DNA of 64,000 nt, from positions 56,264,609-56,328,608 of the forward strand of contig CP136066.1 of assembly GCA_032622095.1 (NCBI GenBank), in the 5' to 3' direction. This document shows, piece by piece, positions 22,771 through 35,935 of the stretch. Below the pieces are notes generated by a model. The model was not told the origin of the DNA. It worked only from the letters and a program-made list of their open reading frames with translations, and searched no databases. The stretch is from Siphonodentalium dalli. Taxonomy: Eukaryota; Mollusca; Scaphopoda; Gadilida; Siphonodentaliidae. Made by a program: the position numbers and the translations under genes. Positions within the stretch are counted from its first letter, which is position 1. Every line of letters starts with the position of its first letter.

Positions 22771-24945
22771 ATATTATTACATTTTATACTTGACAAATAT
22801 AATCTGAAAAATGACACGATTTAATCAAAAGGGATGGGAGCGCAAGTTATTCAACTTAGAGTATTGCTCCTCTCCCTTAACAATATTGAAACGCATAATA
22901 ATATTTATATATTGTATTATGTTTGGTCTCAAAGTTTGCTTAGTTGGAATGTAGTACCTAAAAAGGGGATCGAGATCCAGGGTGAGGTCTAGAGTTGTGA
23001 GTGGACATATATCACGGAGGGGATGTAGGTCCTATGGCGAGATGAGCCGAGACGTTTGATAACGATATGGGCGAATACATAGGCGAAGATATAGGCTTAT
23101 TGTGATTTTGAAAGTTTTACGTCAATGAGATCTACCTGCGTGCTGCTAAACAATTTATCATTTAGAGTATTGAATACGTTGCTTTGACCGACGAGGATAT
23201 CTTCAACCCTATCAACAAAACATTCTATTTAGCCATTTCTTCAAATAATTGGCACTGGAATAAAAATTGCAAAGCGTCGTCAATATAAAACCCGCATTGA
23301 CAGTGAAAATATAGTTTCCAAGTTTATCAAAAAATAACATATCTATTGTGACCCACTATATAAATGAAGAATCGTATGCACAGCGGGTTATATGAAATAT
23401 GTTGAGCGCATGTGCACTGCCTCTCAACAATGTCACAATAATCATGTTTTAACAGCCGCTTGGTTGTCTGATAAACAAATCCAAATACAAGTTCGCAACC
23501 AGTATACACATACGGAAGAAGTAGAGACAATTGTATAAATGTTGGCCAAGTATCAACAATGTGTCTATTGAATAGCCTCTATAAGATATCTCCACACAAC
23601 TTTAAAAGATAACATCAATTTCCTCAGTAGTTCTGAACATGAATAGATATAATTTAAACATTATTACATGAAGCACAATTCCGTGGAGTTGGTATGTAGA
23701 TGGTATTTAAGAACGCACAATTTCAAAACTTGGTCCAATGATTTTTCACAGAGCTTTGCTGATTGTTCAACTTATACAATAATTCGCAGTTAACAAGTAT
23801 CAACAATGTGTCTACTGAACAGCCTCCATCAGATATCTGAACACCACTTTGAAAAATAACGCCCATTTGCTCAGTAGTTCTGAGCTTCTCGTAAATATGT
23901 TCAAGTATGAACACAGCCAGGAGGTCGATGATTTACACATACTCGAGCCAAAACGTCCGCTATTAAGAAGTCTGAACAAGGAAGTTCATAATATTGAAGC
24001 AAAATAATTGTTGCTTGATTTCTTGAAGCGACATTCAAATTGACGTACGTGATACTTGTGAAAATGGGAGAGTCACTCGTTTCTATTCCCAAACGATTTC
24101 GTTAAACAACTGTGATTCAGACTCAAAGCACTCTTGTGTCGAAGTGCTCCAAACCTAATCATCACGCCGGTGGTTGCACTTTCTTTGAATCATAGCACAT
24201 ATTTCCTATACAATGGAGATAATAGCTCGGTAGCGAGCTAAATTTTGTGCCCCTGACGGGGACGACGCCACAATGCAACATATGTATCCCTAAACCACAG
24301 CATGATACTCTTACCTATACCACGGAGATGACCAAATATAAGTTTGGTAGAAACCGCCAACAATAAAAGTGTGCATTAACTCTGAGGCAATTTTTACCAC
24401 CGTCCCTGATTCGAGCGGTGTGCCATTTATGTATCTGTAAACGAAGTATTACAATTCTATGTACTAGAGACCTTTCTCAAAATCACGAATACGATTACGG
24501 ATGGAAATATCACACCAGTATACGGCCAAAATTAGATTTTTACGCACGGGGACGCTCTAACATTCTCCGTTCTTACAGAATTACCTGTTATCAATAAAAT
24601 ATGTTGTTGTAACTGGGATATGGAAGCCTAAACATATATGTAATCAATGAAACAGCATCTCTGGACACCCCTGTACGTACACGATTTATATCGGGTCACA
24701 TTAAGATCAATTAGAAAATTGTAAAGTCGTTATAAAAAATATGTAATTTTTCGACCAAAACGTGTTTGGGGGAGGGGTAGCTAAAATCAAGTATCTCGCA
24801 AACTGTTCAAACTTTCTGTTAACTACTTTATCCGTATGCTTGCTAGATAACTACTGCACCGCATTGATTAAATATGTTGGCGTTATTACAATATACGTTT
24901 AAATGCAGCAGAAAATAAATGATTCGGCTCCAAATGGCAGGAAAA
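22771..24945. other. Non-coding interval with a short direct repeat
   Basis: About 90 bp at 23549-23640 is repeated at 23796-23886 (AAGTATCAACAATGTGTCTA ... CTCAGTAGTTCTGA). No coding signal seen in the rest. Confidence 0.5.
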
Positions 24946-24949
24946 TCCA

Positions 24950-25210
24950 AATTTACCAACACTTTTCCTATAAAGTAGAGGTATGGTAAGATGTGGCAAT
25001 ATTAACACAAACAATCTTGGCAAATAAGTTAGAACTTCGCCACATCGTTCGCCTGACCAAAATCGTTAATTTCTGGAAAAAGTGACTGGTGGGTATCTTT
25101 CATCGTCGATTTGACAATAGCCACCACCAATTCCGATATTGTTCACTATCAATTTCGTGAACAATATATGTTTCAACTTGTTCTACTTTTGGCGTTTGGT
25201 CGCTGCGCTA
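24950..25210 (-). repeat. Diverged FB1-like terminus without partner
   Basis: Reads like the right end of FB1 with changes: GCCACCACCAATTCCG, then TTTCAACTTGTTCTAC, then a terminal TTTGG-CGCT segment. No opposite arm was found close by. Confidence 0.5.
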
Positions 25211-25869
25211 TTTAGTCTCAGTATATTATAATATTACTTGACATAAGCCAGGGTGTCCCGTGTATGTGCTTAGGGGTGACGCATATTGGGAGGGGGCCAA
25301 GTTACAAGCCCTTGTGGTTCATAGTTTGGGTTAATAAATATTTCAAAATTATTATGAATATAAATAAAGTTAATGTATTTCATCAATTATAACAGCATTA
25401 TATGCATGCATGCGTGTATTCATGTTTCCGAGTTTGCTGAATAAAATAATTTGTCCGCAATTTTGAAAGTTATTTAGAGTTCACGTGTTTTCACGAAAAT
25501 AATAGTAAAAATAGGGAAAAACAACAGAACAGTTTTTATTCCAAAGTGTATAACTAAGAGAGGAAGAGAGAATGTATTCATTAATATATATGTTTTTGAA
25601 GCACATATGCCAAGTAACAATTAAATTGTGAACAATATACAAAGTTTGGTATATTTGGCATAAAAATAAAATGATTAAAGTTAGAATTTGGTCTCGTTGC
25701 TATGGTAATTTTAATTGCATAACAGCTGTGGTTATGGACAACACATTTGACAACCTAATCAACGTGAGAGGAATGTGGAGGGAACCTTTAATGTTGACAC
25801 AAAGTTTCTGGCGGTCTTTGCCCTTTCTCTCCAAAATGGTATAAAAAATGTGTTTTAGTCCAATTTATG
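25211..25869. other. Non-coding AT-rich interval
   Basis: No gene and no clear repeat structure. Confidence 0.4.
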
Positions 25870-26065
25870 CAAATTTGGCATATCTAATTTGAACTTGACC
25901 TTTGACCTTGACAGAGGTAACTAGAACATTGCCAACAATGATTTTATTTATCGGGGTATCCCATAGCACATTATTAATATTGTTGGCGTATGGTACTAAA
26001 AATGTTTAGCAAAAATTGTTCTAGCCATCATTTATCTGACCTGCCTCCTGACTATATACTACGTA
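25870..26065 (-). repeat. Inverted partner of 12360-12560
   Basis: On the minus strand it carries TCAGGAGGCAG, TTTTTGCTAAACATTTTTAG, CCATACGCCAACA, CATTGTTGGCAATGTTCTAG and a GGTCAAAGGTCAAG tract. Confidence 0.7.
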
Positions 26066-26244
26066 TTACATTTTTGTGTTATTGATACTTGTTGTCAACT
26101 GACTTGTGCTAGCATCAGCATTATAGATAATATCGGGCTGCATGTAATGCCACAAACACACAGGTATAGATGTTAGTCATTCATGGTCATTGATTCCAAT
26201 CCATCGTTGTCATCGGAGTCTAATATTTCTATATCTATATTTGC

Positions 26245-27061
26245 GAATGTCTGTCTGTCTGTCTGTGTTCTATTGAAATTCACAGGGGACCATCTAGATG
26301 ATTCCAAAGGGGTCTATTAGGGATAACTTTTTACGAGAAAGATAATGGTGCGGATTAGAATTTTATAAAGTGACGCCGTTGTTGTCAGGGCAGAAAAGGG
26401 GGAGGGGCAGATTTTTTTGTCCCCGATTGCCACGAAACTTACATATAATCATCCCCATGGCATGAAGATTCTAATGATGTGGTTTAAATATGTCAAAAGT
26501 GGCGTCGTTCGAGTCAGGGATGCACGGAAGGGAGCGGGGCACCAAATTGATATATATTCTTCTCCATGATACAAGGAATCTAATTGTGCGATTTAAAGCC
26601 GCCAAATTGGTGTCGATTGGATGAGATATGGAGGGGGGGGGGGGGGGGGGTTGGCACTAAATTTGATAAGCATGGGTTTAGTCGCAGATTGCCACCACGC
26701 TTATACAAAATCATCCCCATGGTATGAGGAGTCTAATGATGTGGCTTAAATTTGTTTAAAATGGCCTCATTCGAGTCAGGGTGCACTGAAAGGGAGAGGG
26801 GCACCAAAATGATACACAATATTTTTAGCCCCAATTTCCACAAATTTTATACATGTTCTCACCCATGATACGAGGAATCTAATCGCGTGATTGGTGCTGT
26901 TTTTGGGTGAGAGATGGGGAGGAGGGGATGATAACCAAATTTGATAAAAATTTGGTTAGTCGCCGATTAGCACCAAAATAATCGTCTCCATGATTTCAGG
27001 AATGTAATTGTGTGGTCTAAGGATGTCACAAGTGGGGCCATTCGCGTCAGTCGTGCATATA
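26245..27061 (+). repeat. Tandem repeat array interrupted by FB2, left half
   Basis: Begins with (CTGT)n at about 26250, then about 130-140-bp units with GATT-CCACCAAA, ATAATC-TCCCCATGGTATGA, AATCTAATG-TGTGGTTTAAA, GTCAGGG-TGCA and GGGGCACCAAA-TGATA. Contains a run of about 19 G at 26632-26650. The array continues at 32907 on the other side of FB2. Confidence 0.8.
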
Positions 27062-28420
27062 GTAGAGGCTCTTATGTCCATTTTTTGGCTCCCGTGTGCA
27101 TTTTGTGAAGAAATATAGCCACTATGCTCATGATGTTGCTTGATATCTGGGGAACCAGAAAACAAATGTTAGACACCTGGGGGTCGCGACTGGGTGGATT
27201 TATGACGTCATCAAGATGGCCGCCATCCAACATTTCAGAGTAGGCACTGAATCAGTTTGATTAATAGCTAGTAGTGAATTTATGGTAGGAAATATAATAT
27301 TTCTCTGCTGTTGTGATACTATGATAACAGGCTTCACTTTGACAGAAAAATTGACCACATTTAACCAAGATGGCCGCCAAAATGGCGACCGAAGTTCGGA
27401 AAAATGATGAATTTTCACACATGTCTCTTAAAACATTCACGGTTTGAAATCGGTGGCTAATATCAACTTAATTTTAAATACATTTGAATAACTAACCATT
27501 TGAACATGATAATATGTCATACTTTGGGTCTTATTCATACAAAATGTCGTCAAAATGTGAATTCATAAATATGCTATGAAATTTTACCAAATATCGATTT
27601 TGTAATTCAAGCCAACTGTTAGCCAGAAAATAGCTGAATTTGATGACAAACATTTGCAACAGGTTTAAACATATAGATTGCCATATAATTACAACCAAAA
27701 AAGTGCATCTGTATTCAAGATGGCGACCAAAATGGTTGCCAAAATTGATAAATCACTAAAATTTGTCAAATTTTATTTGATATCACTCCTAATGTGCGAT
27801 TTAGTTAATATAGGTGCATATATTTGCTCCGTGTTGGCGTAATAACATGGAGAGATGAAACAATATCAATAGTTTGTGAACAATGGCTGTTTATACTCAA
27901 GAATTCGAGAGAATGAAACTTCGAAAATGAGATGAAATCATCAAAATGGCAACCATGAACAATTTCAGAATTGGCATTGAGTCTGTGAGGAAAATTTAGA
28001 TAGTGAAATGATTATGTTTCGCGACCAATAATACCATTGGATCACACTTCCTCTTGACGGTGCAATTTGGACCTCAAAATCCAAGATGGCTCCCAAAACG
28101 GCGACCGAAATTCTAATAATTGATTATTTTTCACACTCGCCTCTTAAATTATTCACAGCGGTTTGAAATCGGTGGCTACTAGCAACCTTATTTTGAATGA
28201 ATTATACTATCTAATCATTCGACAACCATGATATGTTAGATTAACATATTATTATCCATATGAATCTAAATTCAGGATGGTGACTCAGATGGTTACCAAA
28301 ATGGAGAAATCATCCAAATTTGCTAGTTTTCATTGATAACGCTCCTAATGTGGGTTTCAGTGACTACTGGTAAACACATGTGTTCCCCTGTTGACAAAAG
28401 TGTCAGGAATGCTGACACAA
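27062..28420 (+). repeat. FB2 left arm
   Basis: Two about 719-bp units: 27226-27940 and 27945-28420 (the second partial) share ACATTTCAGA-TTGGCA, TCACACTCGCCTCTTAAA-type text and GGTTTGAAATCGGTGGCTA. Boxes lie at 27211, 27364, 27716, 28081 and a weaker one at 28272. Confidence 0.75.
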
Positions 28421-31400
28421 TCTGATACAATATGAATAATTGCGAAAAGTAGCTGCTTAAATTCTAGATTTCATGAGAATGGAAACAGAAACCATGAAAA
28501 GTAGATAAATCTGATGTTGACATATTTGAAAATATCTAAATCTGAATATATGCTGATTACATCCATCATTACATGTACATCGGAAATGTCCTGATTGGGT
28601 GACTCCACTGGAGAAAAATCCATACCTCAACAATAAGGCTGTCGGTATTGAGCAATACTTTAATTACTTCCTCTTGATATCGCCCCCCTTATGGGGTTTG
28701 GCTAAGAATTTTTCACTTGACTCCTGTATTGCTCATGTAATGCCATCATACTATGTCAATTCTACCGAAATTCAGCTGCTCATGGAAATTAATTGAATGG
28801 ACATCACACAATGCAGTACCCAAAAACAGTAGCGGCATATAATGCGTTGACATTACAGACATCTTCCATGTTAACAAGCTTAATAATTAGTGTATACTTA
28901 GTACACATATAAGAATAGGAGCTAATATTTGTGTGATTCGTTCTTATTAATATACATGTATGAAAACACAGGGTATACTCATGTGAAACTGAGAAAATTT
29001 ACAATTGCCCGTCCTTGAATAACATCTAGTTCAAATTGTGTGTGCATCAGGGGATTATATGACAGTAATTGCTTTGTCGCAGACTACCAAACGAGAGCGT
29101 TCAGATGTGAGCTCTATGTGTCTTCTGCGAAGAAGAATCGCATTGGCGGATTTCTACCAGACCTCTGCTTATTACATGCGATATATAGCGACTAGATATA
29201 AATTATGTTCAGGTTTGTACCAAAAAAGAAACTGATGTGGAGCTCTGGTCAGCTCATATGTCAACTCACTGACTCCACACCCAAGATTTTCGAAAGCGTG
29301 GCTGATTTTGATCGAGCTAGGATAGGAAGATAGCCTCATATAATGAGTTCAATTGGTATACATGTGTATTTGAGTTCCACATAGATAGCTTTCTGGACAT
29401 CGCATATACTGCAAGTTCGTTCCGTGTGTGATACACACCTTCCTGTGCTGAACTTATGCACTCATCAAGTTTATATTAGATACACCAATGTCATATTTGT
29501 CACATGTGTTATCGAAGTTCTTTCATGCTTGCGTTATGCGTTCTCATCAAAATGTCATACAAGAAACATATTCACACCAAATTTTCTTTAAATGCCTGCA
29601 TTTCTGTAATTTTATCGGATATCGGCAATGTTCCAGATAAAATTGATAATAATTTGTCTCACCAATGCACAGTTCGACTTGGCTGTAGAGGCAATTCAAC
29701 TCACCGACATGTTGAGGTACATGTATTATTATTAGGTGGAAAGTTTGTAGTATTCTTTCCAGATGTTTTATACAGGAACATTTGATATCACACACAATGA
29801 TATCAGGTCTGCAGAAAACTCAGGTCGTTAAAAGTTGTAATCGAAACCTTCCTGAGCAATAGTTGAAGTAAGTTTCAGTTATGGACACTTCAAATAGCTA
29901 ACAATCCACAATCTTCTCTCAATTCAAGCATAACATTGTTATCTATTACTTCCAACTTTTGCGCAGTATCTATATTTCAAGCTTGTTATTGGCCTACTTG
30001 TGGATCCGACTATTATGGTTGTACGGTTTGCCAGCAAATTCTATAAACTACGTTTGTTCGATGGACAATTAAAGGATTTCGTTCGAGATTGCGGGGTTTC
30101 TGTGATTCGAAGATCTTTACTTTCTGTGAATTAACAGTTGATGTATAATGGTAATGGATGTCCCCATGTGGACGTTTTGCAAGAAATCTTAATAACGTTC
30201 CATTAAATGATCATGAAGACCCGTCACTGTATTCATTACTTCGATGCACCACCATATGGCATGGACCAAAGACGAGATTCTGGTGTTTAGATGAGGTATT
30301 TCATCACCAAATATCCAGGCACTAGGCATAGGCATTTTGATTTCACGATATGTGTTCGTTGACAACCAGGAAGAAGTTGAGGAGCCGTTACTGTCACTTG
30401 CTGGACTCGACATGGAGAATGACAAACCGTATGCTATTTTTGCCCGATACTGATGTTTTGACATATTCTAAAATAAACTGACAAGCATTAACTCGGTTAT
30501 GTACACAGCTCTGTTAGACTACATCAAAGTGAATATGCAATGTATCTGCTATGAGGTCAGTGGCCGTATTGAAATTTATTTATTAAATCTGTATCATGGA
30601 CTCTCCATTCCACAACCGAAGCAAACATTCTATATGGATTCTCTGATATGCAGTCGGAGAGTTTTGTGGTGAGCTCTGTTAGCTTGCGAGATGAGTTTGT
30701 AATTCAACTGTAGTTGCTGGGGTGAGTTGGTTGTAGATAGACTACCATCAATGTGACCATCTATTGGGCGAAGTAACAAGAGTGGTACAAGTGCTGACTC
30801 ACGTCTTGAGAGTGTGACAATGTCTCAACTATTCAAACGAATTTCGGGTGATGAAACACAGATATGCCAAAAACAAGAAACTGAACCATGCAATCTCCCC
30901 TTATTGTATCTTATTAGACACAACTGTTTCATAATTAGATACGAAATACTGTTTGCACTAACATGTAATGCCTGTGTATTTCTAAGTTGAGCAATTACAT
31001 TTCCCGGTGGCAGTATGATAGCAATGCAACTTCGACGTCGATGAAGTCAATGTGTGATATATTCCCTGAATCTCTAAATGTTTGTGGCCGGGCGAAATCA
31101 ACGTGGTCAACAATTCATCAAGAATAGGCAACGAATAAAGCAGATCTGCCCCAAACGAAATAATATAGCCATAAAGTTGGATTTCTGTCTGTATTATGAC
31201 TGCAGGGATTCTTTTGCGTTCGAGTACTCGTTATGCTCTTATAATGATTCAGTCAGCACATATCCGGTTTGACTTCCTTCCCAGGAAACGGGCAGGATCG
31301 TTTAAATTATATTGGGCAATTTCGTGTTAGGTTTCTAAGAGTCCATTCTGATATATTCTCGATTATAAACAAACTATGTTTGGTCAAACATAGTCACAAT

Positions 31401-31499
31401 ATACATTAACATGATAGTATCGAATTTAGATTGGGCGAATATATCCAACTCCTTTGCTAAATGCCGTTTGAGAATATAAACATTTGTCACATTTTATAA
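28421..31499. other. FB2 central region
   Basis: No recognised gene. One 91-codon minus-strand frame (30464-30189) has fairly coding-like composition with a Ser-rich start and IWWCIEVMNTV near the end, but no known domain. Plus-strand frames at 28599-28796, 29038-29235 and 29504-29785 are short and unremarkable. If FB2 carries cargo, this is where it would be. Confidence 0.4.
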
Positions 31500-32906
31500 C
31501 TGAGTTTTGGCGGCCATTCTGGCGACCATCTTGGGTCAAATAGATCAATATCGAGTGTAATTGAATGACACTAACGATATTTAAAACTGTGTACACTTTT
31601 GTTTATTTTATTATGCCTATTTCTGTCCAATGTTAATCTAGAACCCCGAGAAGCAAGTTTATTTGTGAAATTACATAGCGAATTATTTAATTTGCATTTT
31701 TCGGAGTATGGACAACAATTAGACACAAATTACAGCATAATATGTTTTTCAAAGTACTTGGTGTCATGACTGATAAAAACAAAGACAAGTCCTACTCGCT
31801 AAAAGTTTACGAATAACCGAAAATGATGTAAGGGGCATGTGTAACAATTCAACACATTTCTATATTTCTGTCGCCATTTTGACAGCCATCTTGGTTTTTT
31901 TATCAATCTTGTTCTTTCAAACGGAAGCTTGGTGCAATTTTATCATTGCCGTAGAAATATTGTTTATTTTCTGTGTTAAATTTTCTTCCTCACTCAGTGC
32001 CCATTCTGCAATTTTGTGTGGCTGCCATGAAGATGATTTGACTTAATATTTTCGTGGTATAATTCTGTTGAATTATTGGGTATAAGCAGCTATATGGTTC
32101 ACCAAATTTACAAATGATTCCATAAGTCCATGGATTTACGCGAAAAAGTAGCACATATTCACATATATTTACTTTTCCCCAACACATGAGTGATATCAAT
32201 AAAAATTGGACAGATTTTTGTGATTTCTCCATTTTGGCAGCCATCTTGGCCGCCATCTTAAACTAAAATGCACTATTTTGAGTGTAACTATATGGCAATT
32301 CACATATTTAAAATATTTTTACATTATCTTCATCAAATTTAGTTATTTTCTGTTCAACTCTTCGCTAGAATCACATAATTGAATTTTTGTTAACTTTCAT
32401 AGCACATTTTTTAATTCACATTTTAAAGATTGCTGGCAAGAATGAGATCCGAAATATGACATATTATGTTGTAGAAATGGTTGGATACTAGAATTTATTC
32501 AAATTTAGGTCTTTATTCGTTACAAATTTCAAACATCGGTTAATGATTCAAGAGGAAAGTGTGAAAAATCATCATTTTCCAAAGTTCAGTCGCCATTTTG
32601 GCGGCCATCTTGGTTTATGGTGGCCACTTTTTCTGTCAAATGGAAGTATGGGGTATTAGTTTCACGTCAGTGGTGAGATAATCAAATTTCTATAATAAAT
32701 TCATAAGTAGATATTGATCAAACTGACTCAGTGCATACTGTGAAATTGTGTATGGCGGCCATCTTGATGACGTCATAAATCCACCCAGTCGCGACCCCAA
32801 GGTGTCTAACATTTGTTTTCTGGTGCCAAAGATATCAAGAAACGTCATTGGCATAGTCGCTATATTTCTTCACAAAGTGCACACGGGAGTGCATAAGAGC
32901 CTCTAC
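31500..32906 (-). repeat. FB2 right arm
   Basis: Boxes at 31508, 31871, 32229, 32590 and 32753, all in the GCCATTTTGGCGGCCATCTT orientation. The spacing of 363, 358 and 361 bp shows the tandem unit clearly. The inner end is approximate. Confidence 0.75.
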
Positions 32907-33790
32907 TAATAGAGGTGAGAGGGATACAAAAAATGATAACAATATTTTTAGCGCCGATTTCCACCAGATTGATACATATTCTTCTCCGTGATATGATGAA
33001 TCTAATCGTGTGGTTTAGATACACCAAAACTGATAAAAAAAGTTTTAGTACCCATTACCATCAAATTCATACACGTTCTTCTCAAATGATACGAGGAATC
33101 AAATCGTGTTGTCTGTATTTCTGTCTGTCTGTATTTGTTATATATATATATAACTTCATGGGGTACAATCGAGATGGCACCAAGGCGGTCTAAGAGGGGT
33201 AACGTTTTACGAGGAAGATAATGGTGCGAATTAAAATATTCTAAATTGACGCTGTTGGTGTCCGGGGAAGAAAAGAGGGAAGGGCGGCAAAATTAAAAAA
33301 ATATGGTGAAATAGTGTTGTCGCCGATTTCCACCAAACGCATACATAATCACCTACGCGACATGTTCGAGTCAGAGTTGCAGGGGGAGCATCAACAATTG
33401 ATTTAATAAACTAATTTTAGCGCAGATATCCACCAAAGAATTTATTTAGTTGCTGATTACCACCAAACCAACATATAGTCATCTCCAGAATATCATGCAT
33501 TCATGAGTCTAATGGACGTGGTTTAAATATGTCAAAAGTGGCGCCGTTAAAGCCATGCATGAGAATGGAACAGCTGATACAAATATATTTAGCACTAATT
33601 TCCACCAAAACGTCCTTCTCTAATGATACGATGAATTAAATCACATTTGGTGTCGTATGGGTCACGGATGGCGAGAGGATATGCACTATCATTGATACGA
33701 TTGCTATTCGACGATATCCACCTATAAATTATATATAGTCACCCAGGCCATCTTTATATCGTTTTAATGAGTTTTTGGCGTTAAAATTTC
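32907..33790 (+). repeat. Tandem repeat array interrupted by FB2, right half
   Basis: Continues the 26245-27061 array: ATAGAGGTGAGAGGGATAC here corresponds to the GAAAGGGAGAGGGGCACC position of intact units. A second (CTGT)n start lies at about 33118-33140 with a short (TA)n at 33140. Confidence 0.75.
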
Positions 33791-35100
33791 ACAATCTCGA
33801 CAAATGGTGACCCAATTAAGTCACTTGAACAATCATATTTTCTCAAATGTCATATTTATATGGGGATGGGAATCAGGGCATTCACATAATTAGCTAGCAA
33901 AACAGATACACAGAAGAAGCATTAAAAGTATAGTTATCATTCTATGTAAGAGATACATATATTCTTGCAAATTGAGAGACATCGAACCGATTACATATTA
34001 GAATGGCTCATGTATATATTATAACACAATTGACTCTGTTCCATTCAATACAGTTTCCACTAAAAAGTTAAAATTTGTCAAGAGATATGGAAATGTATCA
34101 AATGCCTGTTCAAAATAGTGGTCACAATGTGCAGTCACATATATTTTCTTCGGATATAAAATAAAACGCAGTCCGTAGAAAATGACTTTTCAGGATCCTC
34201 CAATACTGGCATCTGACAAGGGTATATCTGCCCGATACAGCGGATTTTTTGGAACAGACTCATCGACTAATATAAACTACTCAAAAACTCGCTCTGTGTC
34301 GGGACACATGTAGCTGATATACTTGTGCAGCAACATTTCTTTTAAACTGAGAATATTTTGCCAATATATAGCACCATGAACAGAGGAGCACCTGGGCATT
34401 TCTTTAAAACATCATAATCTAACCCACTAGATTGGTTGATACATCTCTATATGTTTAACCAAATTGTCGTCTTTTATTTTTGCAAACTAATGTGATTATG
34501 ATGTTCATGTTATAGCGTCTGAAGTATACGCAGTTGTAAATACATAAATTCTTCGTTATTGGTTTAACGGATTAATCACGATAAACAAAATGACAATCGA
34601 CAACGTGAGCCACTACTTTTATTCCATGAATGTGTAAGAATCATGTTTTGTGATGCTATTTGAATATAAAATTTATGAGAATACGTGTAACACTTTGCGC
34701 AAAAGTGTTCTCTATTCCCAACAAATATCCTAACCTGGGCAAAGCAGGGCAACCTTGCTAGTATATATATATATATATATATATATATTGTAGTGTTGAT
34801 ATCTTTAGCCGTATGGGTCTGGTCTAATAGGAAGTTCTTATCAATATATGATAACACCAATTAAAGACCCATCAAATCTTTAATGTCGTATCCAGCGACG
34901 GAAACCCAACATTCACCATCCAAATTCCAACCACACGCTTCGTGTATTGCTGTGACAATAAATTAAAGTCGGATTGCCATTAAAGAAGAGATGAATGAGT
35001 AAATTTCACCATAAAAAGGAAGGGTATACGCAACTTTTGCCAAAATGGTATACATATTGGATCAGCCACTTGACGGAATTGACTTATCCAGAAAATCCCC
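33791..35100. other. Non-coding interval with (TA)n
   Basis: A (TA)n tract at 34762-34789 follows GGGCAACCTTGCTAG, which looks like an element end. Nothing else is recognised. Confidence 0.45.
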
Positions 35101-35454
35101 CACGAAAAAGGTCAATTATTTCGATTCCCCACCAAAACTAAATGCGAGAAAATCCCCAAATGTCAGAAAAACTAACCTCTTATGGTAGCTAGCTTTACAA
35201 TCAAACAGGGCGATTACAAATCACTTAATGGAAACCAAAGTCATGAAACTTTATCACAAATATTCACAATTACGACGCGGTCAACAAACATCACGATATG
35301 CGTTAATTTGAGACTGATTATTTTGATTCCCCACGAAAACCAAATCCGTGCCATCTACTATATATATAGTAGTCAATCTTGCGCTATATTGGGGATTTTC
35401 TCAGGTTTAATTTCAATGAGGAATCTAAGTGTGTACCCTGTAATATGGACAATA

Positions 35455-35935
35455 TAGGGAGGGTGAGGGGTGAAGGGTGAGCGAGTGTGTTTCTTGTGGG
35501 TATTTTGGGGGTGGCCACCAACCCATGCCGTCAAATTGTCCGAAATCGTTACCATTCTCGAAAATGGTCCATATCCCATTTTCGCCCATCGGGGTGGCAC
35601 CCACAGGGTGTGAGGGTGTGTTGGGTGGAGTGTTTCTATGGGGTGTTTGTGGCGGGCCACCCACCATGCCGTCAAACTGGCCGAAATAATCACCGTTCTC
35701 GAAAATGGTACATACCCCATTTTCGCCCATCGGGTGGGTGGGGGTGTTTATATGGGATATCTTGGGTGGGACACCCAACCATGCCATCAAATTGCCCGAA
35801 ATCCTTACTGTTCTCGAATATGGTCCATATCCCATTTCCGCCCCCTTGTGGTGGCACCCCCAGGGTGAGGGTGTGTGTTTCTATGGGTATTTGTGGCGGG
35901 TCACACACCCGTGCCGTCAAATAACCAACCCGAGA
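35455..35935 (+). repeat. GC-rich tandem array, four units of about 115-140 bp
   Basis: Anchors CCATGCCGTCAAATTG-CCG occur near 35525, 35666, 35781 and 35911. Each unit also carries TTCTCGAAAATGGTCCATA, CCCATTTTCGCCCATCGG and a G/T-rich stretch. Several frames are open on both strands because the units lack stops; these are not genes. Copies of GATTCCCCACGAAAAC-AAAT lie on both sides (35117, 35325, 35970), so the array may be internal to a larger element spanning about 35100-36005. Confidence 0.8.

Larger units (their letters stand above)
27062..32906. mobile_element. FB2, second foldback-type element
   Basis: 5.85 kb. Inverted termini GTAGAGGCTCTTATG, each flanked by TA (27060-27061, 32907-32908). 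The arms span roughly 27062-28420 and 31500-32906. The outer 160 bp are very similar (CCCGTGTGCA, TTCTTCACAAAGTGCA, AACATTTGTTTTC, GGTCGCGACTGGGTGGATTT and TGACGTCATCAAGATGGC). Further in, both arms are tandem about 360-bp units (paired into about 720) bearing CAAGATGGCCGCC / AAAATGGCGACC boxes. The centre of about 3 kb has no transposase-like ORF. It has the same architecture as FB1 but largely different sequence, so it is a separate family of the same design. Confidence 0.8.

Noticed and set aside
30189-30464. 91-codon minus-strand frame in the FB2 centre as a transposase fragment
   Set aside because: No DDE/D, zinc-finger or THAP-like motif is visible. Mentioned only as part of the FB2 centre.
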